Positions 13,299 through 25,413 of a stretch of 64,000 nucleotides of DNA are shown piece after piece. Within the stretch, counting starts at the first letter, position 1. Every line of letters begins with the position of its first letter. Both the position numbers and the translations under genes were made by a program. This stretch comes from Neoscytalidium dimidiatum (lineage: Eukaryota; Ascomycota; Dothideomycetes; Botryosphaeriales; Botryosphaeriaceae). A model generated the notes under the pieces. It did not search any database, was not told the DNA's origin, and was given only the letters and a program-made list of their open reading frames with translations. The stretch spans positions 372,001-436,000 of the forward strand of contig CM074701.1 of the NCBI GenBank assembly GCA_037367355.1. Direction: 5' to 3'.

Positions 13299-14727
13299 AT
13301 GGACGCCAAACGTGGAAACTGGAGAGGCCGCGGCCGCGGTCGTGGTAGAGCAGCATGGGGCAAGCCCAGGTTTAGCGAACCTCCCCGGTATGAAGAGCCT
13401 CGCCCGCCTTCCCCGCCGGTTGGTCCTGTCCTGCAAACCATCCTGGTGAAAGACCTTCCTGCGTTCGAGGACCATGAGAGCAATATCCCAGCCATCAGCA
13501 ACTGCAAGTACATTGGCTCGTACAACTGGGTCGACGATGACGAACCGGCAATTTTAATTCCAGGTGAGCACCTTCTCGACGACGTCGGCAAGCCGTAAAC
13601 AGAGTTGACCAAGGCGCGCAGGTGCCCCACCGGCTTGGACACCGCGAGACGAGCCCGTACAGTTGAATGAAGACTCCGGCACGTACTACAGAGACATTAA
13701 TGCTGCCAAATATTCCGAGTACCCAATGGAGCCAGCCGTACGCGCAGTAGCAGCACAAAATACTTCATTTGCGACCGATGATGTGGACGTCTTCGCCTGC
13801 GGCAGCACGCTCGGCAATCTCCTCCGCTTCGTTCGGAAAGTCGACAAGCCATTCCGTTTCACAGTCGAGGTGGTCGGTAATACCGTCTTCTTCGTTCGAC
13901 GCGAGAATTCTCCCTCGGAGATCATCCAGGGCGTTAGAGGTTACGGACACACGTTCCCGGAGGCCTATACCACTTGGGAGGGTGACGCGAAAGGATCGCA
14001 GTCGCACCAGCGCCTCATCAGGTATGATTTCGCAGGGCTAGACTGTGTGGTCAGGTTCGAGGGTGATGGGTATCTGAAGAGCCTCGATTTCGGCCTCGCC
14101 ACTGATTTACTCCACGAGATCCCAAAGACGACCCCGCTTCATACCCGACCGGGAGGGCGCGTGGTGGAGCAAACAGCGGTCTTTGACCTGAAGACGAGGT
14201 CGGCGAAGAGAAAGGATCAAGACGTCCTCGGCGAGGAGATTCCGCGACTTTGGGTCTCCCAGATTCCGAACTTCATCCTGGCCTACCACGAGCGTGGTGT
14301 CTTTAACGACGTTCGCGTACAGGATGTTCGCAGGGACGTCCAAAAGTGGGAGGTTGAGAATGAAGACACGATCCGGCAGCTAGCGGCGCTCATCCACAAG
14401 ATTTTGGCAATTGCGAGGAGCACGACTGACAGGTGTTTGGAGATACGAAGGAAGGAGGTTGACGTGCTGGAGATCCGGGAGCAGATGAGCGACGCCCCAA
14501 AGGCTCTGCCGGAAGAACTGAAGGCATGGTGGATAAATGGTAAATTGGATGAGAAAACTCATGGCTCTCCGGATGATTTGAGCAGTGATGATGAACGGTA
14601 CTTTTCACCGGGCTCAGATACCGAAGGTGGTGCACCGTTGTTCGATGATAGCGATGTGGAGTCAGACAGGGACTATACTGGATGTTCCGCGGAAGTTTGC
14701 GGATACTGTGGAAGATGCCGCTACTGA
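13299..14727 (+). CDS. RGG-box protein with DXO/Rai1-like nuclease layout
   Basis: Two exons (13299-13563, 13622-14727; intron 58 nt) sum to 1371 nt, giving 456 residues. The N-terminus has an RG-repeat (WRGRGRGRGRAAW, 8-20), typical of RNA binding. The core then follows the order of DXO/Rai1 decapping enzymes: a CGSTLGNLLRF block, a beta hairpin (FTVEVVGNTVFFV), G-x-x-F-x-E (GHTFPE, Glu ~202), an L-D-C strand (Asp ~229), a D-h-K strand (FDLKT, Asp277/Lys279), and a W-x-x-Q-x-P segment with a nearby Gly (~299-316). These match in order the PD-(D/E)XK metal-site strands of DXO, though the first acidic residue of the E-h-D motif is Gly here. The C-terminus is acidic. Relatives are, to my recollection, often labelled geranylgeranyl pyrophosphate synthetase, but no Asp-rich prenyltransferase motif is present. 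It shares its promoter region with the helicase gene. Confidence 0.85.
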
Positions 14728-15503
14728 AGTCGCAGCGATAGTAGATGGTCAGGAAGCCCTCCTGGGATGGGGGAGGTCTCACCGTGCGAGTAGCTTCGTT
14801 GATGTGCATCGACGACCGGGATTGATTCTGTACGTCTCTGTGGCGCTAACCTGGAGTTTACTAGCGTCTCATTTTATACTTCGTTATAGTCGCTCTTTCA
14901 GATTGCTGTGGTATCTATTTCAAGGCCCGATCGGAATTTAACTGGTAATAAAATTGTCAACAATTTTCTCTTCATTATCTTATTACCAAAGCTGAGCTAT
15001 ATGAATTTACCGTTGCTATCGCTGTTGCTTCAGTCAAGCTCTTACTATGTCGGTTTATAACACTACTACCAGCACTGCTAATCTTCCTTCACACCATCAT
15101 GTTGACTTCATGTACGTCTTCATCAGCAATACGTATGTCCGCGGAGATGAAAACCAAAAATGTCTCTCATATCATGGGTGTCGCAAGGACTATACAACAG
15201 TAATTTAGTTGAGGATCCGAATCATCTCAAGCCCGATTCCCGGGTAGTGAGATGGTGAATGAGAAACGAAAACGAACAAACGTCCCGCTGATATACCGCT
15301 AAGGACAAAAGCCAGCCTGTCTGGTGCTTCGGTCCCACGTATTTCCTGCACCCACCACGAGCACAGTATCCGTCATTTGCGCGCAAAGCACGCACCCACT
15401 CAGGAAAAGGGCGAAAACTTTACATTTGAATGGCATACCAATCATACAAATCCCATGAAGAGCCACCTACATCCCCATTCCACTTTTTCTTCCTCGCCCC
15501 CAT
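14728..15503. other. Intergenic, convergent 3' ends
   Basis: This spacer lies between the 3' ends of the DXO-like gene and the beta-oxidation gene. It is A+T-richer than the flanking coding sequence. No gene was recognised. Confidence 0.6.
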
Positions 15504-18500
15504 CTACAACTTCGCCTTCTCCGCACCCTGCAGCAATTCCGCGCCTGCACCCGCAATCGCCAACTTGCCCGTCTCCTTGACCACGACCTGGAAGAACACG
15601 ACCTTGCCCTCCCTCCACATCTCCGTCCGAAGCGTCTGCCCGGGCAAGACCGTGCCAGCGAACCTCACTTTGATATTCCTGAACGGGCCGAACGTCTTCA
15701 GGATGTGCTTGCCCGCGATGCCGAAGAAGCACAGCCCGTGCAGGATCGGCGTCTCGAACCCGCCCACCTTGCTGAACTCCGGGTCGATGTGCAGGGGATT
15801 CCGGTCGCCGGACAGGCGGTAGATGGCGGCTTGCTCCTCTGTCGTCTTCTCCTCGACAACGGCGTCGGGCGCGCGCTTGGGCGGCGTGTGCACCTTGGTG
15901 GCCGGGCCGCGGTCGCTGCCCTTCTTGGGCCCGCCGAAGCCGCCCGCGCCGCGGATGAAGACGGTGGATTCGTTATAGAAGACGTCCTCGCCGGTGGACT
16001 TGTCCTTGGTGACGGTGCCCGTGACGATGATGCCGCTCTTTCCCTTGTCCACGACCTCTACCAAGCTCGGGTACGAAACGAGCGTGCCCGAGGTCGGGAT
16101 GGGGAACTTGCGGATTTCGAGGTACTGCTCACCGTGCAGAAGCATCATGGGAGAGAAGTTGGGGACGACGTCACCCATGCTGAACGGTGCGGTCGCGTTG
16201 AACGGCGGGATGACGCCGAACGTCGGGACCACTTGGAAATTCTCATCGTTCTCAAAGACGAGAGGAAGATCAGTGCGCTTGGCGCCGATACCAAGGTCTG
16301 AGTAAGAGCGTTAGCTGTTGTGATAGTTGAGTACATTATCTCTCATCAACTCACTGTAGAGGATGACGTCCCGGTCATCATAGACGAACTCAGTGCCCTC
16401 AGCCTTCGCCTTCTTCGCTGCCTCGATGTTTTGGAGAATCTCGTTGTTGCCGCTCTCAGCAGAATCTGCACCAATCAGTCACCAAACGGCCTAAAGATGC
16501 AGACAAGAGCATCCACAGCATCACAGAAGAATAGTGGGCAGCATTGGAATGATGCAGTGAACAGGGTATACATTTGATTCATTATACCAAAAAAAAAAAA
16601 CACTTTCTATGCAGCAGAATATACAGAAGTAAATGATGCAACAACTGATCTAGAGCTTGGACTTACCGCCCGCCGGCTTACTCCTGTTCTGGATATTCGC
16701 CATGACCTTTCCAGCACTGTCGTTGGGGTCCTGGGGGTGATCGGCGCGGCCGTCGTCGAAGTCGATGATCTTGGGCCATACCTGCTTCACCGCCTCGGGC
16801 GTGAGCTTGACGTCGACAGGGAAGCCGTGACCGCCAGTGCGCTGCCACCTGGTGCGAGCCTGCCAACCACTACCGACCTCGTACAGGCCACCGGTGGGCT
16901 CAGGAACACTGTCCGAGCAGAGAGCGACAACGAGAGGAGCAACGTAGTCAGGCTTGAAAGCCTGGACGAGCTCTTCAGGCAGGATAGTGCGGGTCATGTT
17001 GGTGCCAGCATTGGGAGCAATGGTGTTGACAAAGATGTTATACTTGGCACCCTCGCGGGCAAGTGCACGGGAGAAACCCAGGATACCACACTTGGCGGCA
17101 GCGTAGTTGGCCTGACCGAAGTTACCGTAGATACCACTGGTCGAAGTGGTGTTGACGATACGACCGTACTTCTGCTTGAGCATGTAAGGCCAAGCAGCCT
17201 TCGAGACCTTGTAGGTGCCACGAAGGTGGACGTTCAGAACGGCATCCCACTGGCTGTCCTCCATGTTGGCGAAGGCCTTGTCGCGAAGAATACCGGCGTT
17301 GTTAATAACGATATCGATGCGGCCATAAGCATCAATAGCAGCCTTAACAACGGTCTCGCCATCCTCAGCAGACGCCTTGACACCGACTGCCTGACCACCC
17401 AACTTCTGGATCTCCTGAACAACGGTGTCGGGATCGGCGAGATCGTTGACAACTATCTTAGCACCGTACTTGGCGAAGAGTAGAGCATAAGCACGGCCGA
17501 GACCAGCGCCACCGCCAGTGATGAGTGCAACCTTGCCCTTGAAGTCAGGGTTTTGTGCGGGCGGGTTAGCAGGTAGCTTCTGGGCCTCTTCGAGCAGCTC
17601 GACGAAGTTTGCGGGGCCAGTGGGGTAGCTGGGCTGAGAGAAGTCGTTGATGTCGTTCCACTTGGAAAGCACAGCACCGGGGGTCATGGTGCTATCGGCC
17701 TTCAAAAGGCCACCCTTAGCACGCTCCCACCTCAGCTTCGCAATGTGACCACCGCCGACCTCAAAGATGGAGCCAGTCTCCTCGGTGTTGGAAGAATGGA
17801 CGAGAACAGCCACTAGCGGGACAACCCAGTCGGGCTTGAGGTTCTCAAGGACATCCGGGGGCATAATGGTCTCGGTCATGCGGCTGGCGGCAATCGGTGC
17901 AATTACGTTGGCGAGGATGTTGTACTTGAGGCCCTCCTTTGCAAGGGTCTCAGTGAAGCCGACTTGGGCCAACTTGGCAGCTTTCTACCTGTCAGCAACT
18001 TGTCACCAGATTAAGGACAGTATACTTACCAGAATAATTAGTCTGGCCGAAGTTACCGAAAAGGCCTGCTGCTGATGCGGTGTTGATGACACGGCCGTAC
18101 TTTTGTTTTCTGAAGTGTGGCCATGCTGCCCTCGCACACTACATGCAGCGTCAGTTTCCGTCCCACCTAACTCGAGAGGAATCACGCCAGTCCCGACGCA
18201 CCTTATATGCACCCTTGACGTGAACGGCCTGGACCAAGTCCCAATCCGCATCCGTTATGTTCTTAAAGCTAACATCGCGAAGGATACCGGCGTTGTTGAT
18301 GAGGATATCGATGCGGCCGAAAGCCTTAATAGCAGTGTCGATGATGCGGTCACCGTTCTCGACGCTGTCGTAGTTGGCGACGGCCTTGCCGCCGGCCTTC
18401 TTAATCTCGTCGACGACAACATCGGCAGCCTGCGGTTTTGCATGTGATTGTCAGAACGGACAGCTTTCCGGGGAGAGCTCGGAGGAGCTAGATCACCGCA

Positions 18501-18660
18501 CCTTTGTCGACGTGCCCTCGCCCTTGAAAGAAACTCCCAAGTCGTTGACGACAACGTTGGCTCCGCGCGAGCCGAAGAAGGTGGCATAGGCCTTGCCCAA
18601 ACCACCGCCAGCACCCGTCACGACGACGGTCTGGCCATCAAAGCGTAGCTGCTCGGCCAT
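15504..18660 (-). CDS. fox2: Peroxisomal multifunctional beta-oxidation enzyme (hydratase-dehydrogenase)
   Basis: Six exons (18660-18502, 18429-18202, 18138-18030, 17980-16667, 16465-16355, 16297-15504) sum to 2715 nt, giving 904 residues, the usual Fox2 length. Two short-chain dehydrogenase domains (from ~1 and ~310) each carry TGxGxGLG ([16 protein letters not shown]), a NNAG strand and a YxxxK pair (NYSAAK, NYAAAK). A MaoC hot-dog 2-enoyl-CoA hydratase 2 domain follows (~640-900; [17 protein letters not shown]). The enzyme converts trans-2-enoyl-CoA to 3-ketoacyl-CoA by way of the D-3-hydroxyacyl-CoA in peroxisomes, and the C-terminus Ala-Lys-Leu is a PTS1 signal. The start at 18660 ([10 protein letters not shown]) fits the family; an upstream in-frame ATG at 18687 is less likely. 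The 201-nt intron 16466-16666 is much longer than the others and encodes an alternative Ser-Lys-Leu end if retained. The gene is divergent from the glycerate kinase gene. Confidence 0.95.
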
Positions 18661-19122
18661 GATGTGTGAGATTGGGGAGATCAACAAAGAAGAGAAGAAA
18701 CGGGGGGTCGATCAGAGACTCTAGCTGCGCAGCTACAGCAGTGTGGAGAATGCGGAGGTGAAGAAGAGGAGTATGGAGAAAGAAGGTGTGGGGGAAAGAA
18801 GAAAGGAGCACGCCGCGGAGCGGTATAAGGTAGTCAATCGGGCCCGCGACAGGGAAGCTGGCGCGTGGACGAAGCCGAGCTGCTTCACGGCAATCGTCGT
18901 CACAGCCTCGGTTGTGCGAGGGCCGACGCAGCCATTGGCGGGGGGGCCACACAGCCCGACGGCGGCGCCCAGACCTGTGGGGAGCCAAGACGCCCCAGCC
19001 CGTCGCAGGCGCAGGCGGCTATCTTCACATGCCAGCCTGATGACGCTACCGCCCGTAAACTCACTCTAGCTCCCCAGCATTGCGCATCCACCTGACGCAT
19101 TTCGCAAGCGTCCACCGCAGAA
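18661..19122. promoter_or_regulatory. Divergent promoter region of fox2 and the glycerate-kinase-like gene
   Basis: These 462 bases separate two start codons pointing away from each other. The segment is G+C-rich and contains CCTCGG at 18906-18911. No other element was recognised. Confidence 0.55.
18906..18911 (+). promoter_or_regulatory. CCTCGG core, candidate fatty-acid response element
   Basis: CCTCGG is the core recognised by the FarA/FarB zinc-cluster regulators that induce beta-oxidation genes on fatty acids in Aspergillus and relatives. This copy lies about 246 bases upstream of the fox2 start. A single hexamer can occur by chance. Confidence 0.4.
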
Positions 19123-20379
19123 ATGGCCGCCATCGTCGACGACAAGTCCGAGCACTGCATTCCCTTCATTCTTGAACGTATCCGCGCCCACCGCCAGAAG
19201 CACGGCGACAATGCGCCGCCTTTCTTCCTGGGCCTGAACGGCGTGCAGGGCGCGGGGAAGACGACGCTGGTGAGCAGAGCAACAAATTCACCCCCACAGC
19301 TCAAACAAACCCCCCAACCGCGCATCGCACTACCCTCAATCGCATTTGAACTAATTCCTCGTGCCACCTACAGGTCACCACCCTCTGCAGCACCCTCCGC
19401 TCCCCGCCTCACTCCCTCCCCACCGCCGTCCTCAGCATCGACGACCTCTACCTCCCGCACGCCGAGCAAGTCGCCCTCGCGCGGTCCCACCCCACCAACC
19501 CGCTCGTCCAACACCGCGGCCAGCCCTCCACGCACGACCTCGCCCTCGGTCGCGCCGTCTTCGCGTCCCTGGCCGCGAAGCAGCCGACCGCGATCCCATC
19601 CTACGACAAGTCGCAGCACGCCGGCGCGGGCGACCGCGCGCCGCCCGAAACGTGGGAGCAGGTGAACCGGCCGGGCACCCCGCCCGTCGAGGTCGTCGTG
19701 TTCGAAGGGTGGTGCGTCGGCTTCTGGGCGCTGGCGGACGGCGAGCTGGAGGCCAAGTGGAGAGCGGCGAGGGAGCGCGCCGCGGCGGGCGGCTACGACG
19801 GGCAGCTGGCGCGGCACGAGCTCGAGCATCTCAAGTTCGTCAACGACCGGCTGCGCGAGTACGACGCCTTGACTGAGTGAGTGCTGCCAATGCTCCCTCC
19901 CTCTTTTTTTCTCTTTTTTTTTTTTTACAAAGTCCCACTCTTGGTCCTTGTTGGCGCTGAGGATGTGATGCCGGGTGGTGCGGGTGATTGTTGAAGCGGG
20001 GTACCTCCGGTGGGGTTGAAAGTGGGCGACAGAGTACTGACGGCCCTGCGCAAACACACAGTATGCTCGATGCCTTCGTGCACATCGATGCCGAGAAGAC
20101 GACCTATGTCTATGACTGGCGCCTGCAACAAGAAGCAGCGCTGCGCGCCTCGAAAGGCACGGGCATGACGGACGAGCAAGTCATCAATTTTGTCAACGGC
20201 TGTAAGTCACCTGGCCTCTCGACCACAAACTCTGCTTGACAGGTTGCAACGCAGACTACCCCGCCTACGAGCTCTACACCGACACTCTCCGCGCCGGCAT
20301 TTTCAAAGGCGAAAAAGGCCGCCAGCTGCGCCTTGTCGTCGGCAAGGACCGGCGCGTGAAGAGTGTCGAGAAGCTGTAG
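19123..20379 (+). CDS. Glycerate kinase / Tda10-like P-loop kinase
   Basis: Four exons (19123-19269, 19374-19876, 20062-20201, 20255-20379) sum to 915 nt, giving 304 residues. A Walker A loop (GVQGAGKTT, ~40-48) is split off by the first intron. SIDDLYLP (Walker B-like), a P-Y-DKS segment and VVVFEGWCVGF follow in the order of the P-loop kinase family that holds plant D-glycerate 3-kinase and yeast Tda10, and the C-terminal DMLDAFVHI...YVYDWRLQQE segment is also typical. The likely reaction is ATP-dependent phosphorylation of D-glycerate to 3-phosphoglycerate; the substrate is inferred from family. No peroxisomal or mitochondrial signal is evident. Exon 2 is strongly G+C-rich. The 185-nt intron 19877-20061 has a T-rich tract. 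The gene is divergent from fox2. Confidence 0.9.
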
Positions 20380-23300
20380 TGGGTACATACATATCTACAG
20401 CCAGACCATCACAGGTAAGGAATACCGGCTGCGCATAGATTGTGAATACTACATCTCTGTACATGAACGGCATTGCCCGCCGACCAGTGTTAGCGGACCC
20501 CTCCATGCCCATAGGCGCGGGAGCAGTAATTACAAGCTGGTTGTCCTTGCAACTAGAAAGCTCATAGCGCGCCCGCTATGAAACAACATGCTTGCGGGGA
20601 ATGATTCCATGCACGGATAAGCACTTGATAATGCTCCAGCATCTGATGCGTCCCGGGCTGCCACTGCTGGATGAAAACATGAGGCTTATGTAACGGCTTC
20701 ATCATTACTGTCCCAAAATGCACAGCGGGCGGGTATTTGAGGATAAATCAAGGTAAAGTCGATGCGCTATAGATTCCATAGTAAATAATGCAATCATTTC
20801 ATTCTTGCAATCATCCGTACCGCCCAGGCGGATCATCTTTTAAGCGATGCTAAATCCTTCCAACGCCCAGACGTAGAAAACTTCATACAGAACAGAAGCT
20901 TACCAACTCCCTTCAAAGCCACAAAAACAGATATTGATCTTTCTAGCAGAAAAGAACCCGATTCTGGATCTGAAAGTATTGCAATGACGACGCCATCTTT
21001 ACGGTGGGAGCAGTCGCCCGGACCTACATGCCTGACCAAACCACTCCCCTGACTCCACGCGAGCGCCTTCGCGTGCCATTGAAGTACCTCTAGCACCTGT
21101 CCCGAGTGGTTTCCGGAGAGCTCGCCACCGTAAGGAAGAACCTAGTGGAGGTCCGACTTACTACCGCAGTCTGCGCGGGCCGAGATTATTCCTTACCTCA
21201 GTGTAGACCACGGTGCAGGCCAACCTGCTTGCTCGATACGCCACACCCGCACCTTTTATACATTGTAGTCTTAGAGCAAGCCACCGTCCATACGTGCGTT
21301 GTACGATATTGCTAAGACGCCATCGCTGTGAAACTTGTCCGTAGACTCCGTGCAAGTCGATTTACCGCAGTCTCGATATCTTGTCCAACGATTATGACGA
21401 CTTCAGCGTATTTCGGGTACCACGGTAGGCGTATTATTGTGGCGATGGTAGTATCCTAGTTCAGAAATATATTCACAAGGCATCTTGGTCTCGAGCTCGA
21501 TGTTGAAGGCTTTTCACGTTGTCTGCGATCTCGATGATGTGGCGCAGGCGTCGTTTCCGCGGTAGTAGACACGCATACCTTCGAATACCTACGAATTAGT
21601 GTTCCAATGAGAGAAACTTTTTCTTCCGCCTGCCTTGGCGCGAGGCTGAGCAGGCCGGCTCGGAGTACGCACCAACAGTCCACCGGCGACAGTAGCCTTG
21701 CGGGAACAGCAGAGCTCCAAAGGACCGATTCCATCATCCTCAAAGCGTCCAGTATCCTCTCGTACTAAACCGCACCGATGTCCGCTCAGCCCACTCGCCT
21801 ATCTTCCTCTCTCTATTCCGACACGTTCTTTCTTCCGCGGAAGTCTCGTCAGACGCACCGCCAGACCGGGGCGGTGACCGAGAGTCATAAAACGCCGTCG
21901 GCGGTATCCCCCACTATCTCATGATTCTCCGAAGCATGCGGTAGCGGTGAACGGCGCCGAGTCCTGTTCCCCGGAGGAGCAAGAGATAGTCGTTGTCCTA
22001 TGCCTCACTCTAACGCATCCAATCCTTCCACCCCGAAAGCAGAACCAACCTTCCATGTTGCGGTCAAGATTGCCACCGTAACGGGCAGTCTAACCCCAAG
22101 GGCTTGTGTGATCAGCGTCGGATAGATGGGTCTTTGCTCGCGTGTCTCCAGTCGTCGCGTGTGCGTTCCCGCAGATGCAGGATCGAAACGGTTGCTGACA
22201 GATGATGCGGGAGAGTGGATCGCTATCGAGTGCGCGCTTAGTGAGGATAGAGGGACAGCCCACGGATTCGTAGAGGAAGCGCTTGGTCCATGCTGACCGG
22301 TCCGCCAGATCCACCTGAAGACTATCAGATGTAGATGCGAGCGTTGTATGAGAAGGGTAAGGACGGTAAGAATGTGCCCTGCGCCAGCCATCTGCGGGTG
22401 CAACCGGAACCCTTGTAGCTGCCGCCTGCAAGCCTCGGTCTCGAAGGCACCAACGCCCCGTTGCCTGTTCCTCATCCGCGGAATCGAGGGAAATAGCCGA
22501 CCAGAAAGATGTTGGGAAAGGCGCACTTCATCGTCGTCAGCCGTGCTCTCGTCTCGAGCACACTTGCGAGAGAGCGCTAGTCTTTTCGCCTGCTTTGCCC
22601 GGTTTACCGAACTCGGATGAATCGTGCGATGCGGCTCCGGACGAACGCTGTGGCTCCCAACGCTAAATATAGTGAAGAAAAAGTAAAGAAAATTCTTCAC
22701 CGGTAAAATGACCAGACCCGCTCCGTTGTCTTGGGCCAAGGAAAGTTGGTTCGTGAGGAGTGAGGGCGCGAGGCTGGAAGGACAGGTGGTCTTCTGTGGC
22801 GGCGGAGGATGTGCAGAGATTGTGCCTGATGAAGAATGTGATCATGAGGCATCCTCGAACCCCTGTTACGCCCGTTAGCTGAACGTGGTGACCCCCGAGA
22901 TGGCTGAGTGTTTATTCCATGTGCTTCCCTCCTTCCACGATTGGTGAGTGAAGGAGGGACCAGAACACCCTGTCCCGGACGCATCAACTTGAGCCCTTCT
23001 CGTAATCGTGCCTCCACGTATAAGTTGTTACTGTTATACATGTATGCAGCATGGGTCTCTGAAGCACGCCGTGCGGCTACGATCTGCATTCACTGGGTGA
23101 GAGAACCGCCGAGACGGACGAGGGGTAGGACTGCCCGTAACCAGCCGATCTCAAGCCATGACAGCGCCAGGGAAGCGGTTATTTCGCGGATGCGAGGAAG
23201 GAACGCGTGGGGAACGGAGAAATCAGGGCCTGCTACGCCGCAAGACCCCTGGGTGTAATCTTGACTGCGTCTCTTTGCCGGCCCGTTTACACGGAGCGTC

Positions 23301-25413
23301 CTTCTGGAAAGCGTTGGAACTACTCGAACGGGTACCTCGAGCGAGCCCGGGAACTCGTCACCAAAGCCGGCGCAGGTCAGCTGCAGCATCGTCCAAAGAC
23401 GGAAGATGTGATTCCACGGGGCATGGTATCTATTCGTCCGAGCCAGCAGACGTTTCCTTGGCCCCTACGGGTTCCGCTTCGATCCCAGCGCAGGAAGAGA
23501 TCGCGGAGGACGTTCTGGTCCCAGAATCTGGCGATGTCTTGTGTGCCTCGTGCATACCGAGCCGTCCGTTGCTCGTGGTCGACGGTTACACGACTTCCGG
23601 GTAAGTGGCGGGGACGAATCCTACAGGCTGCGCATCAAGGGGTTAAGGACGGGCATGAGACGTATCGCATCTGCATCATAGGTCTGTGTACTAGAACGAG
23701 ACGGCCGTTCACCGTTTGCTCGGTTGCGAGGATGGGGGTTCGATGGAGCGGACGGAGAAGTCGGTTTCGCATAGGAGGCAGAACATTGTCCGGGTGGACG
23801 GGCGCCCACGTGGCCACCTCCAAGACTAAGCGAGGAAAGGAGAGCGCAGTGTTGCTTGCCTTGTCTCTGGTCCAAACGCACTTTGTCCGCGGGCTAAACA
23901 CGACGCTGCACAGCCTGTTCCTTCAATCTTGGCGGCGCCGCCATGCACCCCCAGAGGCCGTGGCTTGAAATATTGCAAGGAGACCACAAAAAAAGAGGAC
24001 ACACGGTTGTCCGTCCCAAGGCCATGTCCTCGGGAAAATTCCCGTCACCAAGCCTTATCGGGGTCCGCCGGTGGCGGATGTTGCCCTGCCCGCCGTCGTT
24101 ACCGCGTCATTTCGGATCGCGGTGTTCTCGGTAATTTGGTACTCGTAGACAGCCTCACTCTCGACGGGGATGACAAACAACATCAACGAACTGGTGGGGG
24201 GGCGACAACGACCGGGACGGGCATTGGATGCCCGCAATGGACGCCCCAAAGGGAGAAGGAAACGAGGGGCTCACTCTGTTGGACTGCAGCAGCCTAATGC
24301 AACCTTTCAGCTGGCTTTCAACCTGCCCAAAAACCTGCAGTTGGCGAGGCGCTTCAGCAGTGTGATTGGGGGTCACAACGGCCGATGATCAAATGACGCT
24401 GCACCGCCAGAAGATCCCCAGTCCGTACAGCAGCGGCCGAGCGGGGGCCCACCGGCCTAAACGTAGTGGAGACTGCCACGGAGCCAATGTGGTCCAATCG
24501 CCCGAGTTCGCCTGGCAGGCTCTCTGCCGTGACGCTTCTGGCATCAGAGAGTCTGATGAGGATGTACCAAGGGGAGGAGGAGACGGGTGGGAGGGATGTT
24601 CGCGACCGTCCTGCTCTTCCACCAGTAAGCATTATGTTCATGCGAGCCCACGCAGGCGGCGGGTGGTGGCCGAGTGTTGAAGTCTAGATTAGGCGAAATC
24701 CCGTAATGACGAACGCCCGCATCATGTCTTGCCCATGGCTCCGAGGCTGGGAGTCTAGAACTCGGCGGCGGGCTCTGTGTGTAGCTTGCGTACTCGTCCT
24801 GTTGTTGCTGTGATCGCGGCTGCTTCACCGTCTTTTGGAAGGGGCCAGCCGGCTCTTTTGAACAGCGGGCTCGTTCCGTGGCCAGCTGACATTTTTTCCG
24901 TCTCTGGCCGTCGATGGTAGCGTGCGGATTGATCGCCTGTCAGGTGAGGGCTGCTGGGCGTATAATGTTTCACGAATTCGCGGCTACGGCCGTGGACGGG
25001 GCGGCTGCTCTTGGCCCCATGCGGCAGCACAAATTGGTTCACCCGTGTACCCGCGCTTTTGGGTCCAGTCCTGCCCTTATTGCACATGGAGCAACCTCCG
25101 GAATAAGAGAGAAGATCTTGAGGCTCGCGCAGTGTCCTTCCTACTGTTGTTCCTGTGATATGACGCACATGATCTATGTAGGCGTGCTTGTGTGGTAGAA
25201 GGGGCTGTACTGGCGCTCTTGCGGGGCTATCCGGCTGCCGCTGCGTCAGGCATCGTGTGTCCACGCTGAGCGCACCCACGCTATCCCGAGCAGCTGGTAG
25301 AGCCCTGAGCATCCAACCTGGCCCTCGGTGATTCACGTCATCTACGTCGTACAAGAGCAAGCCACAACGATCAAACCCCCCCATACAGCGCATCGTGGAC
25401 GGTCGGCGACAGG
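20380..25413. other. 5-kb region without a supported gene
   Basis: Open frames up to 244 codons (22739-22005, minus) and 253 codons (23207-23968, plus) exist, but their composition (Arg/Ser/Pro/Gly-rich, no recognisable domain) and the G+C content suggest chance frames. I found no introns that would join them into a family I know. Two short words at 21756-21767 and 21880-21889 resemble conserved large-subunit rRNA words, but the flanks do not match. It could hold decayed sequence or a non-coding transcript. Confidence 0.5.

Noticed and set aside
21756..21889. Words like CCTCTCGTACTA and GAGAGTCATA that resemble reverse-complemented large-subunit rRNA motifs
   Set aside because: They are 120 bases apart instead of about 1000, and the sequence around each does not match rRNA. 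Treated as chance.
22005..22739. 244-codon minus-strand frame
   Set aside because: Composition is Arg/Ser/Pro-rich with no motif, no plausible introns and no family I recognise.
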